A DNA stretch of 64,000 bases from Muscardinus avellanarius (GCA_963383645.1 OY726573.1:21001845-21065844), one strand, 5' to 3'; positions 33,638 through 44,559 are shown, counted from the first letter of the stretch. Notes: a model not told the origin generated them from the letters alone. Made by a program: numbers and translations.

Positions 33638-33826
33638 CTGGGTGTGGTGGTGCTTGTAATCACCGCGCTTGGGAGGTGGAGACAGGAGGATCGTGCAGGT
33701 TTGAAGCCAGCCTCACTGGCTTAAGAGACCCTGTTTCCAAATAAAAATATAAAAAATAGGTCTGGGAGTGTATCCCGTAGGTAGAAGGGTTTCCAGAAAC
33801 CCCAGTACCACCAAAAAAAAAAAAAA
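33638..33826 (+). mobile_element. Type B SINE with exact 15-bp TSD
   Basis: The duplication AAGATGAGGTCATGG is at 33623-33637 and 33827-33841. The deletion-subfamily body reads 'CCAGCCTCACTGGCTTAAGAG'. Confidence 0.94.
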
Positions 33827-34057
33827 AAGATGAGGTCATGGGGGAAGCCTTTAACTTAACATGACCCGTGCTGTATAAGAAGGGAAGGCAACCATGGGAA
33901 GACACAGACACATGGAGAATGCCCCACAGTATGGAAACAGAGATCAGAAGTGAAGCCACTGCCAGCTGGGGAATGCCAAGGATGCTGCCCATCCACTGAA
34001 GGCCAGAAGTGAGGAAGGCTGTGTCCCCAGAGCCTTCCAAGGAAGCATGCCCTGCTG

Positions 34058-34086
34058 ACATCCTCCTCCTCCTCCTCCTCCTCTTC
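34058..34086 (+). repeat. (CCT)n microsatellite
   Basis: A short CCTCCTCCT run at the tail side of a minus-strand SINE lacking its ID module. Confidence 0.85.
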
Positions 34087-34217
34087 CTATCCCTATTTAC
34101 TTTTTATTTTGAAATAAGGTCTCACCATGTTGCCAAGACTGGCTTCAAACCTGCGATCCTCCTGCCTCAGCCTCCCAAGTACTGAGATTACAACCGTGCA
34201 TCCCCAACACCCGGCTC
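34087..34217 (-). mobile_element. SINE without ID module (antisense)
   Basis: The linker 'TTTTTATTTTGAAATAAGG' and body to 'CATCCCCAACACCCGGC'. The ID half is missing, either truncated or replaced by the CCT tract. Confidence 0.8.
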
Positions 34218-34330
34218 CTGCTAACATCTTGATCTTGAACTCCAGCCTCCAGAGACAATATGTGTTTGTTCCTTTAAGTTACCCTGTGTTAGTCCTAGGC
34301 AGTCCTAGGAAGACAACACATAGCCCAAGC

Positions 34331-35140
34331 CCCCAATTCTAGCTATGGTCTTGTGACTGGGGCAAGACTAAGGAGGTGAGGTCCGTGCTGCTCCCATCAG
34401 CTGTGCTCAACCCTATCCTGCCCTGGTCCTCATGACAATGGCATTACATGAGGCACCCTCTCCTGAGGTGGCCAGGCCAGACCCAGATCCAAGCTGGTAC
34501 CGATAAAAGATATAGTAAGAGCTGCATGCTCTATACAATTCCAGCCTTTTCTTTCACTGGCAAACAAGTCACACATGACTAGGGAAAATGGATATGATTA
34601 TATCAAGGCACAACCTTGAATCTGTTCTCACCTATCATAAGCAAAAGGTAAATCATTAGCAGAAGTGACAACTTTTTTTACGAGCCACAGCGATCTTGCC
34701 ATGTGTCACCACCTAAGATTTAAAAACTGTCCCCAACCAACCTGAACAAAAGCACTAGTGATAAAAACAACCTGGGAAGGAGGCTGAGAGAAGGCAGGAG
34801 GGGAGGAAGATTATACACTCAGCAAAAGAAAAGGGCATGATGGTGGCTGTTTAGGCAGGTCAGGAGAGCAGAGTCCTGGAAGCACACCCTCAGCATCTTG
34901 ACCACCCCAGGCACTGAGGCCACGTGGCACCAAGGTGTCCTGCTATGGCACTCTTTCCCTAAAAGTATGAGAGTCCTGGGACAGATGGGGAGGGGGAATC
35001 AGTGAAGTCAACAAATGCAAACTCAGGTTGAAAGAATCAAAGTAGGGCCTGGAGTAGCAGCTGATCCACCCCTGAGGAAGGTCCCTATGACAGCACCCAG
35101 GTCTCTGGGGTCCTGATGTCACTGCAACAGGGAGCCATCT
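34331..35140. other. Unique intron sequence
   Basis: No feature recognised. Confidence 0.5.
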
Positions 35141-35149
35141 CTCACACAC

Positions 35150-35345
35150 TGCCATGGAGAACACCCTACACTAGGAATCAAGAGATGTCTGGGTTCAAGT
35201 TTGGCTCTATCTGCTACCCTGTATGTGACCTTGTGACCTTGTTTAAGTTACCTCACCTTTCTGTGTCTCAGTTCCTTTTACCTGCAAAAATGAAGCTAAT
35301 AATGCTCTGAGGAATTACAAGTAATGTCTGAAATAAAACACAAAG
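35150..35345 (+). repeat. MIR relic (sense)
   Basis: 'CTGGGTTCAAGTTTGGCTC', 'TGTGACCTTGTTTAAGTTACC' and 'TCTGTGTCTCAGTTCC' follow the MIR core. Confidence 0.8.
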
Positions 35346-35560
35346 TCCTCTACACAAGTGTAGACAGCTGTCATGATGATGGTGGTCACAGCAAGAACCA
35401 CGATTGATTGTATAACTCCTAAAATGAGGCTCGAGCAAAAAAAGAGAAGCAAGGGTCCCAAACTGTTTAAATACCTGGCAAAACATTTCCGGCACCTCAA
35501 ATAAACTCCAATTCCAGCCCTGGGGATCTCCGCTCAGGATCATAACCACTAGTTAATAAT

Positions 35561-35568
<8 letters not shown>

Positions 35569-35595
<27 letters not shown>

Positions 35596-35596
35596 C
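35569..35596 (+). repeat. Poly(A) tract
   Basis: A run of about 28 A without a recognisable SINE body before it. Confidence 0.9.
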
Positions 35597-35698
35597 CCAC
35601 CCAGCAGCAGATGGCCCTGGGCCTGGTGTAAGGTTTCCTCTGGCTGAGTTCTCACAGTCTCTTTTCGGCTTCTCCTACCACCTCAACTCCCCAGCCAC

Positions 35699-35764
35699 TC
35701 CACCACATGAGCTACTCTTTCTCTTGCTTTCTCCACCACATGAGCTACTCTTTCTCTTGCTTTC
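35699..35764 (+). repeat. Perfect 33-bp tandem duplication
   Basis: The unit TCCACCACATGAGC onward occurs at 35699-35731 and again at 35732-35764 without mismatch, so it is recent. Confidence 0.92.
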
Positions 35765-35769
35765 CAAAT

Positions 35770-36195
35770 AGGCAAACCATAGGAATACAGACAGCTGGAT
35801 GCTGCAAAGAGCTTCTCAAGAAAACCAAAGGAAAAAGAATGAGACATCCACAACCAATGAAGAGATCAAAACAATGGGTCTTTCCCCAGAAAGGAATATT
35901 GTTCAGCCATAAAAAGGAAAAAAAATACCAATACATCCTAAAACAAAGGGCCACGTATTGTAGTGCTCAAAGAGTGACCACCAGGGACGGGGGTGGGGAG
36001 GGGGGAGCAGAGAGCAAATAGCAAATGCTAACAGGTAGAGAGCTGCTTCTGAGCCGACAGAAACATTCTGGAACTAGATAGACTGTGGTGACGGTTGCAC
36101 AACATTGTGAATATCTTAAAACCTACTAAATTATGTATGCTTTAAAAGGATGAATTTTATGGTATGTGAATTATATCTCAATTTTCTAAAAAAGA
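35770..36195 (+). mobile_element. Old L1M 3' end relic
   Basis: 'GGAATATTGTTCAGCCATAAA', 'TAGACTGTGGTGACGGTTGC' and 'GTGAATTATATCTCAATTTT' are the sense L1M 3' end. Confidence 0.75.
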
Positions 36196-36351
36196 ACAAT
36201 AAAAAGGGGCTGGGCAGGCTCATCATTGCTACTGCTTAATTTCCTCTCTAGCTGCCTTTGGGCCTGAAGGTGTGTGCATTCCTTCACTGAGGTGATGGGG
36301 TAACAGCTCACACTACTGAGTGGAACTTCTCCTCTATTCCCCCATTGAAAG

Positions 36352-36545
36352 CTATACTTTTGTTTGCAGAACTAGAGATTGACCCCACGGGCATTCTACC
36401 TCTGAGTGACACCCCCAGCCCTATTTTTACTTTTTATTTTGAAACAGTCTCACTATGTCGCCAAGTTTCTGGCTTTGAACATGTGATCCTCCTGTCTCAG
36501 CCTCCCAAGTACCAGAATTACAGGCATGCACCACCACCCCCCTGC
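36352..36545 (-). mobile_element. B1-dID SINE
   Basis: 'GCAGAACTAGAGATTGACCC' to 'GCATGCACCACCACCCCCC'. Confidence 0.85.
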
Positions 36546-37185
36546 TGAAAGCCACACTTATCAGCTCCACGTTGAGAACACTTAAGTAATTGCAGCATTC
36601 ATGTGGAGAGATCCTAGAGTTCTAACTTTTCACATCTCCGATTCCACATAATCAAGGAGACCAGAAACAATAATCTAAAAAATAAAATCAAATGCTTCAA
36701 AAGAAATCATGAGAAACACATGTGATGGGAGAAGAGGTGAATTTGAAGTTGGGGCCCTTCTGGCCAGCTAGATCCAGCCCTGATGAATCAGACTCTTGTG
36801 GCCTTAGGGCCCCTGCTATTTCTGCTGCAAAAGGGACAGGCTAACTCCCACCTCCCATCCTCTCTGTAGGACTCAGAAAGTGGTGCTCAACTCCTTGATA
36901 TGACTCATGTCTTAGTTCTCCAGGTGGTAGAGAATTATGTGGTCACAGGACAAGCCAGGCCAATGGAGGGACAGCAATGACCAGGTTGAGGGGTTCATAA
37001 CCAGAGAAGTCAACCTGGCCAACTAGAGTCCTATGGCCCACAGCATAATCACACCACCCTCCTTCCAGGAGCCAGCGGTGCCCGTGTATGCCTGTGGGTG
37101 GGAAGAGCATTTGAGACTTTCCATCCATGCGGGTACTCGCTGAGCAGAGGGCCAGGCTCCAGCCTCCAGGGAGGCAGGAAAGGTG
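36546..37185. other. Unique intron sequence
   Basis: No feature recognised. Confidence 0.5.
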
Positions 37186-37189
37186 TACC

Positions 37190-37385
37190 CTGGCTCAGGA
37201 GAACCAGTTTCATATCCAAAAGGCCCAAACTCCAGTATGACTCCTAAGTAGCTCTGTGGTCAGGTTGCTTGGCCTCTCAACGCCTCAGCTTCCTAGTCTG
37301 TAAATAGTACAGCACTGCCTAACTCATTGCTTTGAGTAAAGCTGTGAAGCACTTAGCACAGTGCAGGATGCTTGCAGCAGAAATA
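37190..37385 (+). repeat. MIR relic (sense)
   Basis: 'CTGTGGTCAGGTTGCTTGGCC', 'CTCAGCTTCCTAGTCTGTAA' and 'AAGCACTTAGCACAGTGCAGG' follow the MIR core. Confidence 0.75.
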
Positions 37386-38330
37386 CAGTACATGGCCACC
37401 AGCACTGAGTGGTGGCTGTGGTTGCTGCCAGTGCTTCAGTCTAGCCACCTGGTAGAAGTAAGGATGGTGGAGGAAGGGCCAAGCAGGAAGCCAGTCACAG
37501 GACAGGAATGTCTACAAATCCAGGGCAACTCAAATGCCCCACAGGCTCTGAACCTAAATCTGGGGGCAGGAACACAAGAGCCCAGCTGCTGTGGGGAATG
37601 CTGGGGGGTGTACCTAGTGGCCACGGAGAGGAGGGCACTGACATCAGTCCCATGTGCTGGGGAGAAGGGGAGGAGCAGCAGAACTTGCTGCCTAGAGGGG
37701 AGGAGCACAAGATTCAGGAGTGACAAGCCCTGGCATGTGGGCGGGTGTGTCCCGACGGCCCCCAGTGAGCCCCTTGAGAAGGAACAGGTGTCACGTCACG
37801 CACTTGCTGGCACCTGGCAGCAGTGACGCCACACCCCCGTGCACACTCTACCACAGAAAATTCAGCTGACAGGAGACTGGAGGTACTTAGAAGATGGGCA
37901 GTGGGAAGAGGGTGTAACTGCCCCAGCAGAGCAGTGGGAGCCACAGCCCACAGGTCCGCACAGGGGGCACTGCTGTAAAGAAGGTACTTCACCCTGGAGA
38001 GCCCCGGGAATTCTCAAGGCTGAGACGCAGAACAAAAAGCTGGGTGGAACAGGACTCATAGATTTTTAAGACACTGAGTCTCTAGATCCCTCCAGTCAGA
38101 TGATGGTCCCCAACTCTCACCACCATGAGAAAACAACAATTCTTAAGAAGAGATAACATCAAGCTTCCTCCAATGGAAAGGGCAGCTTGCTACCCAACAC
38201 TGACCATTGTGCCCCACTGCTCCACCTCCCTGCATGGAGCACAACAGCTTCCAGTCCACTTCCTTCCTGGATACAGAAAGAAAGCCAAGGATGACCGAAC
38301 ATTGGACGCAGGCTCCACCATGATGGAGAG
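37386..38330. other. Unique intron sequence
   Basis: A 164-codon plus frame (37332-37826) begins inside the MIR and has no family, so it is not annotated as a gene. Confidence 0.5.
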
Positions 38331-38435
38331 ACACCAAAATAAATAAAAGCAGCCTGAAGGAAACAGTTAATGTAAGGAACCAACAGAAACTTCAAAACAC
38401 AGTAAAAACTAATATACTCAGAAAGATAAGACAAG

Positions 38436-38604
38436 ACAGGCACAGTGGATCCCTGTAATCCCAGTACTTGGGAGGCTGAGACAGAAGGATCACAAGTTTA
38501 AGGCTAGCCTCAGCAACGCAGCAAGACCCTATTTCAATATAAAGTAAAAAGTCTGGGGATGTAGTTCAATGTTAAAGCACCTCTGGGTTCAATCTTCAGT
38601 ACCA
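38436..38604 (+). mobile_element. B1-dID SINE
   Basis: Head shortened (CACAGTGGATCCCTGTAATC), ID module ending 'CAATCTTCAGTACC'. It is flanked by AAGATAAGACAAGA- and AAGAAAGACAAGA-like repeats. Confidence 0.85.
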
Positions 38605-38738
38605 AAAGAAAGAAAGACAAGATTTTGTATCCATGAATGGTCAGGGTATAATAAAGATCTTAGGAATCAAAAATGTGACTGGAAGACTACATTGAGGGTA
38701 TCTCTCAAAAATTAGAACAAAAAGACAAAAAAATTGAA

Positions 38739-39129
38739 ACTGGGCCTGTTGGTGCATACCTGTAAGCCCAGTATTTGAAAGACAGAGGATAGCAGATTCA
38801 AGGCCAGCCTCAGCAACTTAGCCAGACTCTCAGCAATTTAGCAAGACTCTGTTTCAAAATTTTAAAACGTTCTGGGGGTTGCCGGGCATGGTGGCGCACG
38901 CTTGTAATCCCTGTGCTTGGAAGGCGGAGACAGGAGGATCTCACAGGTTCGAAGCCAGCCACCCTGGCTTAGGAGACCCTGTTTCCAAAAAATAAAATAG
39001 GTCTGGGAGTGTAGCCCAGAGGTAGAAGGGCTTCCAGGAACCCCAGTACCACCAAAAAAAAAAAAAAGTTCTGGGGGTATAGCTTGGAGGTAGATTTCCC
39101 CTAGGTTGAATCCCCAGTACAAAAAAAAA
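38739..39129 (+). mobile_element. Old B1-dID SINE split by a type B SINE
   Basis: Body 38739-38879, ID module 39068-39129 ending 'GAATCCCCAGTAC'. Confidence 0.87.
38880..39067 (+). mobile_element. Type B SINE nested, 11-bp TSD
   Basis: The duplication GTTCTGGGGGT at 38869-38879 and 39068-39078 is exact. The insertion point is the start of the host's ID module. Confidence 0.92.
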
Positions 39130-39189
39130 TTGGAAAATGAAAATATAAGAGGATCCAAAAAAGCTTCAGATAGCCATAAAAGAGAAAAG

Positions 39190-39664
39190 GGAAGGGAGCT
39201 GTACCAGCTAGTACCCAAAGCTCCCTCCTATTGAACCATATTTCTTGATATTGATGCTTTATGTGGTCCCTCAATCTGGGCTGGCCCCATAACTCAAGTT
39301 TGACCAACAGAATGGCATTATTTAGCTTCCATAAAATGACATTGTTTAGCTTCCATGGCTGAGTCATAGGAAATCTTGCAGCTTCCACCTGATCTCTAGA
39401 ACATATACTTCAGGAAAAGCAACCCTGCATAAAAAGAGCCTACTCTGATTGCCATTCTGTGGCTAGACACATGGAGAGGCTGCATAGAGAAGCCCAACCA
39501 GCTCCCAACATTCCAGGCATCTTGTAAATCTCAGGCCCAGAGAAGAACTGGGATCCAAGCCACCCAAAATGAGGTCCCAGACATTGTGAAAGCAGAGATA
39601 AGCATCCATTTTGAAATGTCCCCTAGCTTAATTCCCAACCCACAGAATTTGAGAATAAAATGGT
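39190..39664 (+). mobile_element. Ancient LTR-like repeat, family unresolved
   Basis: Shows 'AGTTTGACCAACAGAATGG', 'GGAAATCTTGCAGCTTCC', 'CATGGAGAGGCTGCATAGAG' and ends '...GAGAATAAAATGGTGG'. The layout matches an old mammalian LTR-type repeat, and it interrupts the L1M relic. Confidence 0.45.
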
Positions 39665-40079
39665 GGTACGTCACCATAAAATGAGAAAATATTAGAGAAA
39701 TAATACAGCAATTTCCCAGAATTAAAGGTTTCGAGTCAAGTGCTCAACACCATGAATGACACAAGATCCACCTAGAAACACTCTAAGGAAATTTCAGAAC
39801 AGGTGAGTAAATTAAAACTCTTCAATGACTTCAGAGAACGAACATAAATACACATTATTTACAAAGAGTCTGCACAACACCGGACTTTCAACGGCAACTC
39901 TAGAATCTGGTACGCAATGACATAATAACATTCAATTTTATTTCCATCTAAAATTGTATAGCCAGAAAAGCTATCAACCAAATGTGACAATAGTATAAAG
40001 TTATTCTGACATATGCAAGAATTGTATTTACCCTCTTGCACCCTTACTTGGGAGGCTACTGTTAAAGATCAGCCATCCA

Positions 40080-40320
40080 AGGCTGAAATGGAAGGGCAGG
40101 AGATGAAGAAGGCTGAGGTTGATTAATGGAGGAGCTACATTTGAATAAGTGTAAAGTATGAATGTAGCATGGTCAACCGGGACACTCACTGTTGGGAGAA
40201 GGAAGGGAAGGTGGGGAGTGGGAAAGGGCACCAAGCACAGTCTGAATGTATGCCATTTTCAATATGATCCACATAAAAAGAAAAAGGAAAAAGAGAATAA
40301 AATTTAAAAAATAAAAATAA
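40080..40320 (+). mobile_element. L1 3' UTR fragment, tail type II
   Basis: Begins GGCTGAAATGGAAGGGCAGG and ends 'CTGAATGTATGCCATTTTC' plus A-rich tail, the same end as 28860-29095. TSD: ATCAGCCATCCA (40068-40079) and ATCAACCATCTA (40321-40332), 10 of 12. Only about 240 bp were inserted. Confidence 0.88.
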
Positions 40321-40407
40321 ATCAACCATCTATTAGAAAATAGAAAGTTCTGAAAGTAAGTGTCCTAATGGAAAAAATGGAATGGACAAGATATCTAACA
40401 GGTATAT

Positions 40408-40408
<1 letters not shown>

Positions 40409-40454
<46 letters not shown>
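40409..40454 (+). repeat. (GT)n microsatellite
   Basis: About 23 GT units, 30 bp from the tail side of a minus-strand SINE. Confidence 0.95.
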
Positions 40455-40458
<4 letters not shown>

Positions 40459-40479
40459 AAGGAAGAGAGAGACAGACAG

Positions 40480-40684
40480 ACAGGATTGAACCCAGAGGCA
40501 TTCTACCTCTGAGATACATTCTTAGCCTATTTTACTTTTTCTTTGTTGTTTCAGGGCCCTGTTTCAGGGTCTTGCTAAGTTGCTGAAAGTCTCTCTATGC
40601 TGCTGAAGTTGTCCTCGAACCTGTGATCCTCCTGTCTCAGCCTCCCAAGTATTGGAATCAAAGGTGTGCACCACCATGCCCAGT
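40480..40684 (-). mobile_element. B1-dID SINE
   Basis: 'GGATTGAACCCAGAGGC' to 'CACCACCATGCCCAGTG', with a local duplication of 'GTTTCAGGG' in the linker. Confidence 0.86.
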
Positions 40685-40704
40685 GCAGGTGAGAGTTTTT
40701 GTGG

Positions 40705-40889
40705 TTGTTATTTTTTGCAGTACTAGGAATTGAACCCAGGGGTGCTTTACCACTGAGCTACATCCCAGCCCTTTTTTTATTTTGAGATAGAGTCTCATTA
40801 AGTTGTCCAGGCTGGCCTCAAACTTGTAATCTTCCTGCCTCAGCATCCCAAGTTGCTATGATTACAGGCATGTGCCGCCATACTCAACA
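40705..40889 (-). mobile_element. B1-dID SINE
   Basis: 'GCAGTACTAGGAATTGAACC' to 'GCCGCCATACTCAAC', a second minus-strand SINE in a row. Confidence 0.86.
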
Positions 40890-41530
40890 GAAGTGAGTTT
40901 TGGGGGCAAGGGAAACTATTAAAGAACTTACGGTAGAATATATATAAAGAATAAATGAGAAAATAAGGATAGGTACATAGAAAACCATATTACATTGGAA
41001 ACCTAAAAATGTGAGTTAATCATTAACTCTGGGAAAAATGAAAAGTTATACAATAAAGAAAACATAATTATTGCATGCTTCACAGCTCAACAAACAATAT
41101 TTATACAGTTATAGTAAGAAAACACTGACTATTGAGTTGAACCCAAAAATGGTGCCATTGAGAGGGCATATTGCATATAAAAAGGTCCCATGTTTTGAAT
41201 GAATTTCTGGCAAATCCAAGGAGAAAAGGAACACTCCCCTCCCACGGTGCCCAGCACAGGGGCATGTTAAGTCATCCATGCTAAGGAACCACGTACTAGT
41301 TGTTAAGCTCTAGACATCAGTCTGCCACAGGGCTGACCAGCCTCCCTGGTAAGCCATCACTCAACTCTGTCTCTCCATTCTTAATCCTGCTAAGTTATGG
41401 CATATCAGATCAAGAGGTCTCATCATTGTTCAAACTGCCTCAGTGGAACAGACCAAAGAGTTTCAAGGTACACAAGTCAGCTAATAATGTTATTCTATCT
41501 GTGAAAGTTTCACTCATTAAAAAAACAAAC
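40890..41530. other. AT-rich intron, no clear feature
   Basis: Possibly old L1-like sequence near 40930-41130, but no diagnostic block was recognised. Confidence 0.4.
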
Positions 41531-41534
41531 ACTC

Positions 41535-41625
41535 GGGGCTAGAAATACATCACAGTGGTAGAGTACTTGCCTAGCATGAGCAGGGCCCTGGGTTCAGTCC
41601 CCCCACACTTCAAAAAATAAAAAGT
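41535..41625 (+). mobile_element. ID element
   Basis: 'GGGGCTAGAAATACATCAC', 'GTAGAGTACTTGCCTAGC' and 'AGGGCCCTGGGTTCAGTCC' followed by A-rich tail. Confidence 0.9.
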
Positions 41626-42405
41626 AAGACAACCACTTGAGGCTGTTCCCCAGTACTAAGACAGGGCATATGGCCCATCCTCATTCTTGCCCTCTCTTGC
41701 TGTGACATTGGAAGATGAATGTCACAGGCGAAGCACAGCTGACCTGGCCCACAGGAACCAGGCCTGCCATCTCATCCCAGTGACACGTCTAACCTAACCT
41801 ACCAAACCCACCCACGATGAGTCAAATGCAGGTATGTCAAACCTCTGCCTGCTCCCAACACTGGCCTCCTTCTCAGGAGCATTCTAAAGGGAAGGTATGG
41901 TCAAGGTGAGAGTCTCCAAGGGCATACTGGAAGCTATGGATGACCCAAGTGATACTCCATGGCTGGAGGCCCGCCACTGCCTAAACAAGATCTCCAGGCA
42001 ATGAACCCAGCCCCATCCAGGCCGACCTCCCAGCCCAGTGAGAGTGGAGGCCCCTGCCTTGCCCTTGGGCTGGTCTAGCAAGTGCACCTGACCACTGAAT
42101 GCCTGGCACAGCACCCAACACTGAATGAACTGGAATTAAAAAAAAAAAAAAAAACAACCAGATTGGAAGCTCACAGATCCTAAGAACTAAAGAACTAGTC
42201 AAACCTTGCCTCTATTGAATTGGTCTAGTTATGACTGCTGTGTTGCTGGACTTCAACTCCCTGCTCTAGAGTCAGAGTTAACCCATGACCCCATCATTTT
42301 GATCTAAACTCATGTCATTCCCCTTCCCTTATATTCCTCTACTGGATATTAGAACTCTTCATTAGCATCATTAGCAGGTCAGCCAATATTTACTTAATGC
42401 TTTGC
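41626..42405. other. Unique intron sequence
   Basis: No feature recognised apart from an A18 run at about 42137. Confidence 0.5.
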
Positions 42406-42411
42406 GAAACT

Positions 42412-42468
42412 TTTTTTTTTTTTTTTTGCAGTACTGGGGATGGAACTACCTCTGAGCTACACCCCAGC
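42412..42468 (-). mobile_element. ID module of an antisense SINE fused to a sense SINE
   Basis: T17-GCAGTACTGGGGATGG to ACACCCCAGC is the tail end of a minus-strand SINE. At CCCAGC (42463-42468) it changes directly into a plus-strand SINE body. Confidence 0.85.
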
Positions 42469-42516
42469 ATTTGGGAGGCTGAGACAGGAGGTTCACGGTT
42501 TACAGACAGCCTCAGC

Positions 42517-42628
42517 TACTACTTAGTGAGGCTCTTTGCAACTTAGTGAGACCCTGTTTCAAAATAAAGAATTACTACTTAGTGAGGCTCTTTGCAACTT
42601 AGTGAGACCCTGTTTCAAAATAAAGAAT
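42517..42628 (+). repeat. 56-bp tandem duplication inside a SINE
   Basis: TACTACTTAGTGAGGCTC... to AAATAAAGAAT occurs at 42517-42572 and again at 42573-42628, essentially identical. Confidence 0.92.
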
Positions 42629-42629
42629 A

Positions 42630-42834
42630 AGCTGGGCGTAGTGGTGCATGCTTGTAATCCCTGCGCTTGGGAGGCTGAGACAGGAGGATCGCACAGGTTC
42701 AAACCCAGCCTCAGCTACTTAGTGAGGCTCTCAGCAACTTAGTGAGACCCTGTTTCCAAATAAAATATATAATAGGTCTGGAAGTATAGCCCGGAGGTAG
42801 AAAGCTTCTGGGTTCCACCCCAGTACCACCAAAA

Positions 42835-42866
<32 letters not shown>
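42630..42866 (+). mobile_element. Type A SINE nested in type C SINE
   Basis: AGCTGGGCGTAGTGG head, '...CCACCCCAGTACCACC' end and a long (AAAT)n tail. It is inserted in the A-rich linker of its host. Confidence 0.9.
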
Positions 42867-42870
<4 letters not shown>

Positions 42871-42999
42871 AAAAGATAGGGCTGGGAGTGTAGCTTGGAG
42901 GTAGAATGCCCCTGGGTTCCATCCCCAGTACCTACAAAAAAAAAAGCCACAAATAAATCATTCTTGAATTGTTTCCAAATATACTGCTGAGTAACTATC

Positions 43000-43310
43000 A
43001 TTCTAATTCTGATTTCTAAATTCTCATTGCAAATATTAATGCACACTCATTGGGAAAATTTTTTCAGAGAATCCAGAGGCACCTAATGAAGGGGCCTGGG
43101 TGTGGGAAGGAGCCGGCTACTTCTACTTTCTGTTCCTCTAAAGCAGTACATCGTCGTTCAGAGTGCCTGGTCCCTGGCCCCTGCCACAGGGAATCCCTGG
43201 GTGGGAAGAGACTGGAGCCTCAGCCTTCCTCCTCAATCAATTCCAGTTCCCCAAGCCACTTAAGTAACAAGATGATGTATCAACATCAATAACAGTGGAA
43301 GGCTCTGTCC
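43000..43310. other. Unique intron sequence
   Basis: No feature recognised. Confidence 0.5.
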
Positions 43311-43313
43311 CTG

Positions 43314-43314
<1 letters not shown>

Positions 43315-43359
<45 letters not shown>
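43315..43359 (+). repeat. (CA)n microsatellite
   Basis: About 22 perfect units with no SINE alongside. Confidence 0.95.
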
Positions 43360-43360
<1 letters not shown>

Positions 43361-44060
43361 CACAAAATGATTCTCTTCAGGAAGCCTTCGCAGCCTCCAC
43401 AGGCAGCTGGAGCAGCCACTAAGAACACAGGGTCCCTGCCCAGAGCCTCAGTCCCCACCACCCAGTTCTGCTCTCGGCTCCAGGGTGCAAAACCAAATGG
43501 TGACAGGAAGAGGCCACTCCAAGGCCAGCCAGAAAACCTCCAAGTAAACAGGCACCATTGAGCCCTTGGAGACAGAATTTGGTGTGTGTGGTAGCACCCG
43601 GGAAGCAGCTATAGGAGGCCGATCACAGCCTCAAAACCCAGTGGGCGCCTGGACTTGCCTTTGCTGGCCTTCGACCTGCTCCAAGCACACGGGCCCATAT
43701 CGCTGGGCTCCTGTGGACCTTCGGTGACAATTCATTGAATGAACTGAAGAGCTTGGGGGCTTTGTTGGGTTAAAGCTCCCATAAGAAAGCATGATAAAAA
43801 CCTTTCAGCCACATCCTTCAAGAAATGTGTCTATCTGCACAGCAGGCAGCAACCACTGGGCTGCCTTACCCTCCCCAAAGTAGCCCACAGCACCCAGGGC
43901 AGCACCCAGCCTGTGGGTCTTCAAAGCATGTCTTTTCATACAAAGACATGACATTGGTGCAGGGCTCCCTCGTCCCTGGGCATCTGTAGGGCATTGTTTC
44001 CAGGGTGCCTCTCACCTGTGCATGCCAAAATCTAGAGCTTCTCAAGCCCCTTATATAAAA
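43360..44060. other. Unique intron sequence
   Basis: No repeat or exon recognised. Confidence 0.5.
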
Positions 44061-44065
44061 TAGCA

Positions 44066-44145
44066 GGCAGGGCAGGGACGTAGCTCTGTGGTAGAGCCTA
44101 TGCTTAGCATGCACAAGGCCCTGGGTTTTATCAGCAGAAACAAAA
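44066..44145 (+). mobile_element. ID element
   Basis: 'GCAGGGACGTAGCTCTGTGG', 'TTAGCATGCACAAGGCCCTG' and an A-rich end. Confidence 0.87.
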
Positions 44146-44160
44146 AGGAAAAAAAAAAAA

Positions 44161-44240
44161 TGGGGCTGGGAATGTTGTTCACTAATAGTATATAGCAGGT
44201 GCAAGGCCCTGGATTTGAATCCCAAAGTCCCATTCCAAAA
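44161..44240 (+). mobile_element. ID element
   Basis: 'GGGGCTGGGAATGTTGTTC' and 'GGTGCAAGGCCCTGGATTTG'. A second, more diverged ID directly after the first. Confidence 0.82.
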
Positions 44241-44292
44241 AAGGCCTAATATTTGCATAAAACATATGTATATCCACCATATACTTTGCTGT

Positions 44293-44546
44293 TGTTTTTG
44301 TTTGTATTGAGGATTGAACCTAGGTGCATCTACCTCCGACTACATAGTACTAGGGATTGAACCCAGGGGCATTCTACCTTCAAGCTACACCACCAGCCCT
44401 ATTTTTTTATTCCTTATTTTGAAACAAGATCTCACTAAGTTGCAGAGGGCCTCACTAAGTAGCTGAGGCTGTCCTCAAACCCTATCCTCTGATCTTAGCC
44501 TCCCAAGTACCGGGATTACAAGCGTGCACCACCACACCCGGCTTCC
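44293..44546 (-). mobile_element. B1-dID SINE with two ID modules (antisense)
   Basis: A partial ID block (GGATTGAACCTAGGTGC) precedes a full one (GGATTGAACCCAGGGGC), then the usual linker and body follow to CACACCCGGC. Confidence 0.85.
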
Positions 44547-44559
44547 TTTTATTAATTTA

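Larger units (their letters stand above)
33513..34330 (+). mobile_element. Ancient LTR-type repeat split by two SINEs
   Basis: Arms at 33513-33637 (GAGTCTTTGCAGATGTGATC, AGTTAAGATGAGGTCATGG), 33842-34050 (GTATAAGAAGGGAAGGC, GGAATGCCAAGGATGC) and 34218-34330 (CATCTTGATCTTGAACTCC). This is the same family as 15233-15945. Confidence 0.55.
38340..40067 (+). mobile_element. Old L1M ORF1-region relic with four insertions
   Basis: L1M ORF1 pieces can be followed at about 38340-38433, 38620-38738, 39131-39185 and 39665-40067 (AACAAAAAGACAAAAAAATT; AATTTCCCAGAATTAAAGG; ACTTTCAACGGCAACTCTAG; ACATATGCAAGAATTGTATT). No frame remains. Insertions: two SINE positions (one nested), an LTR-like repeat and a young L1 tail just after it. 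Confidence 0.6.
42463..42945 (+). mobile_element. Type C SINE lacking head, split by a type A SINE
   Basis: Body from CCCAGCATTTGGGAGGCTG, with a 56-bp internal tandem duplication. The ID module resumes at about 42868 and ends 'CCATCCCCAGTACC'. Confidence 0.85.

Noticed and set aside
37332..37826. 164-codon plus-strand frame
   Set aside because: It starts inside a MIR relic and has no family or conserved motif.
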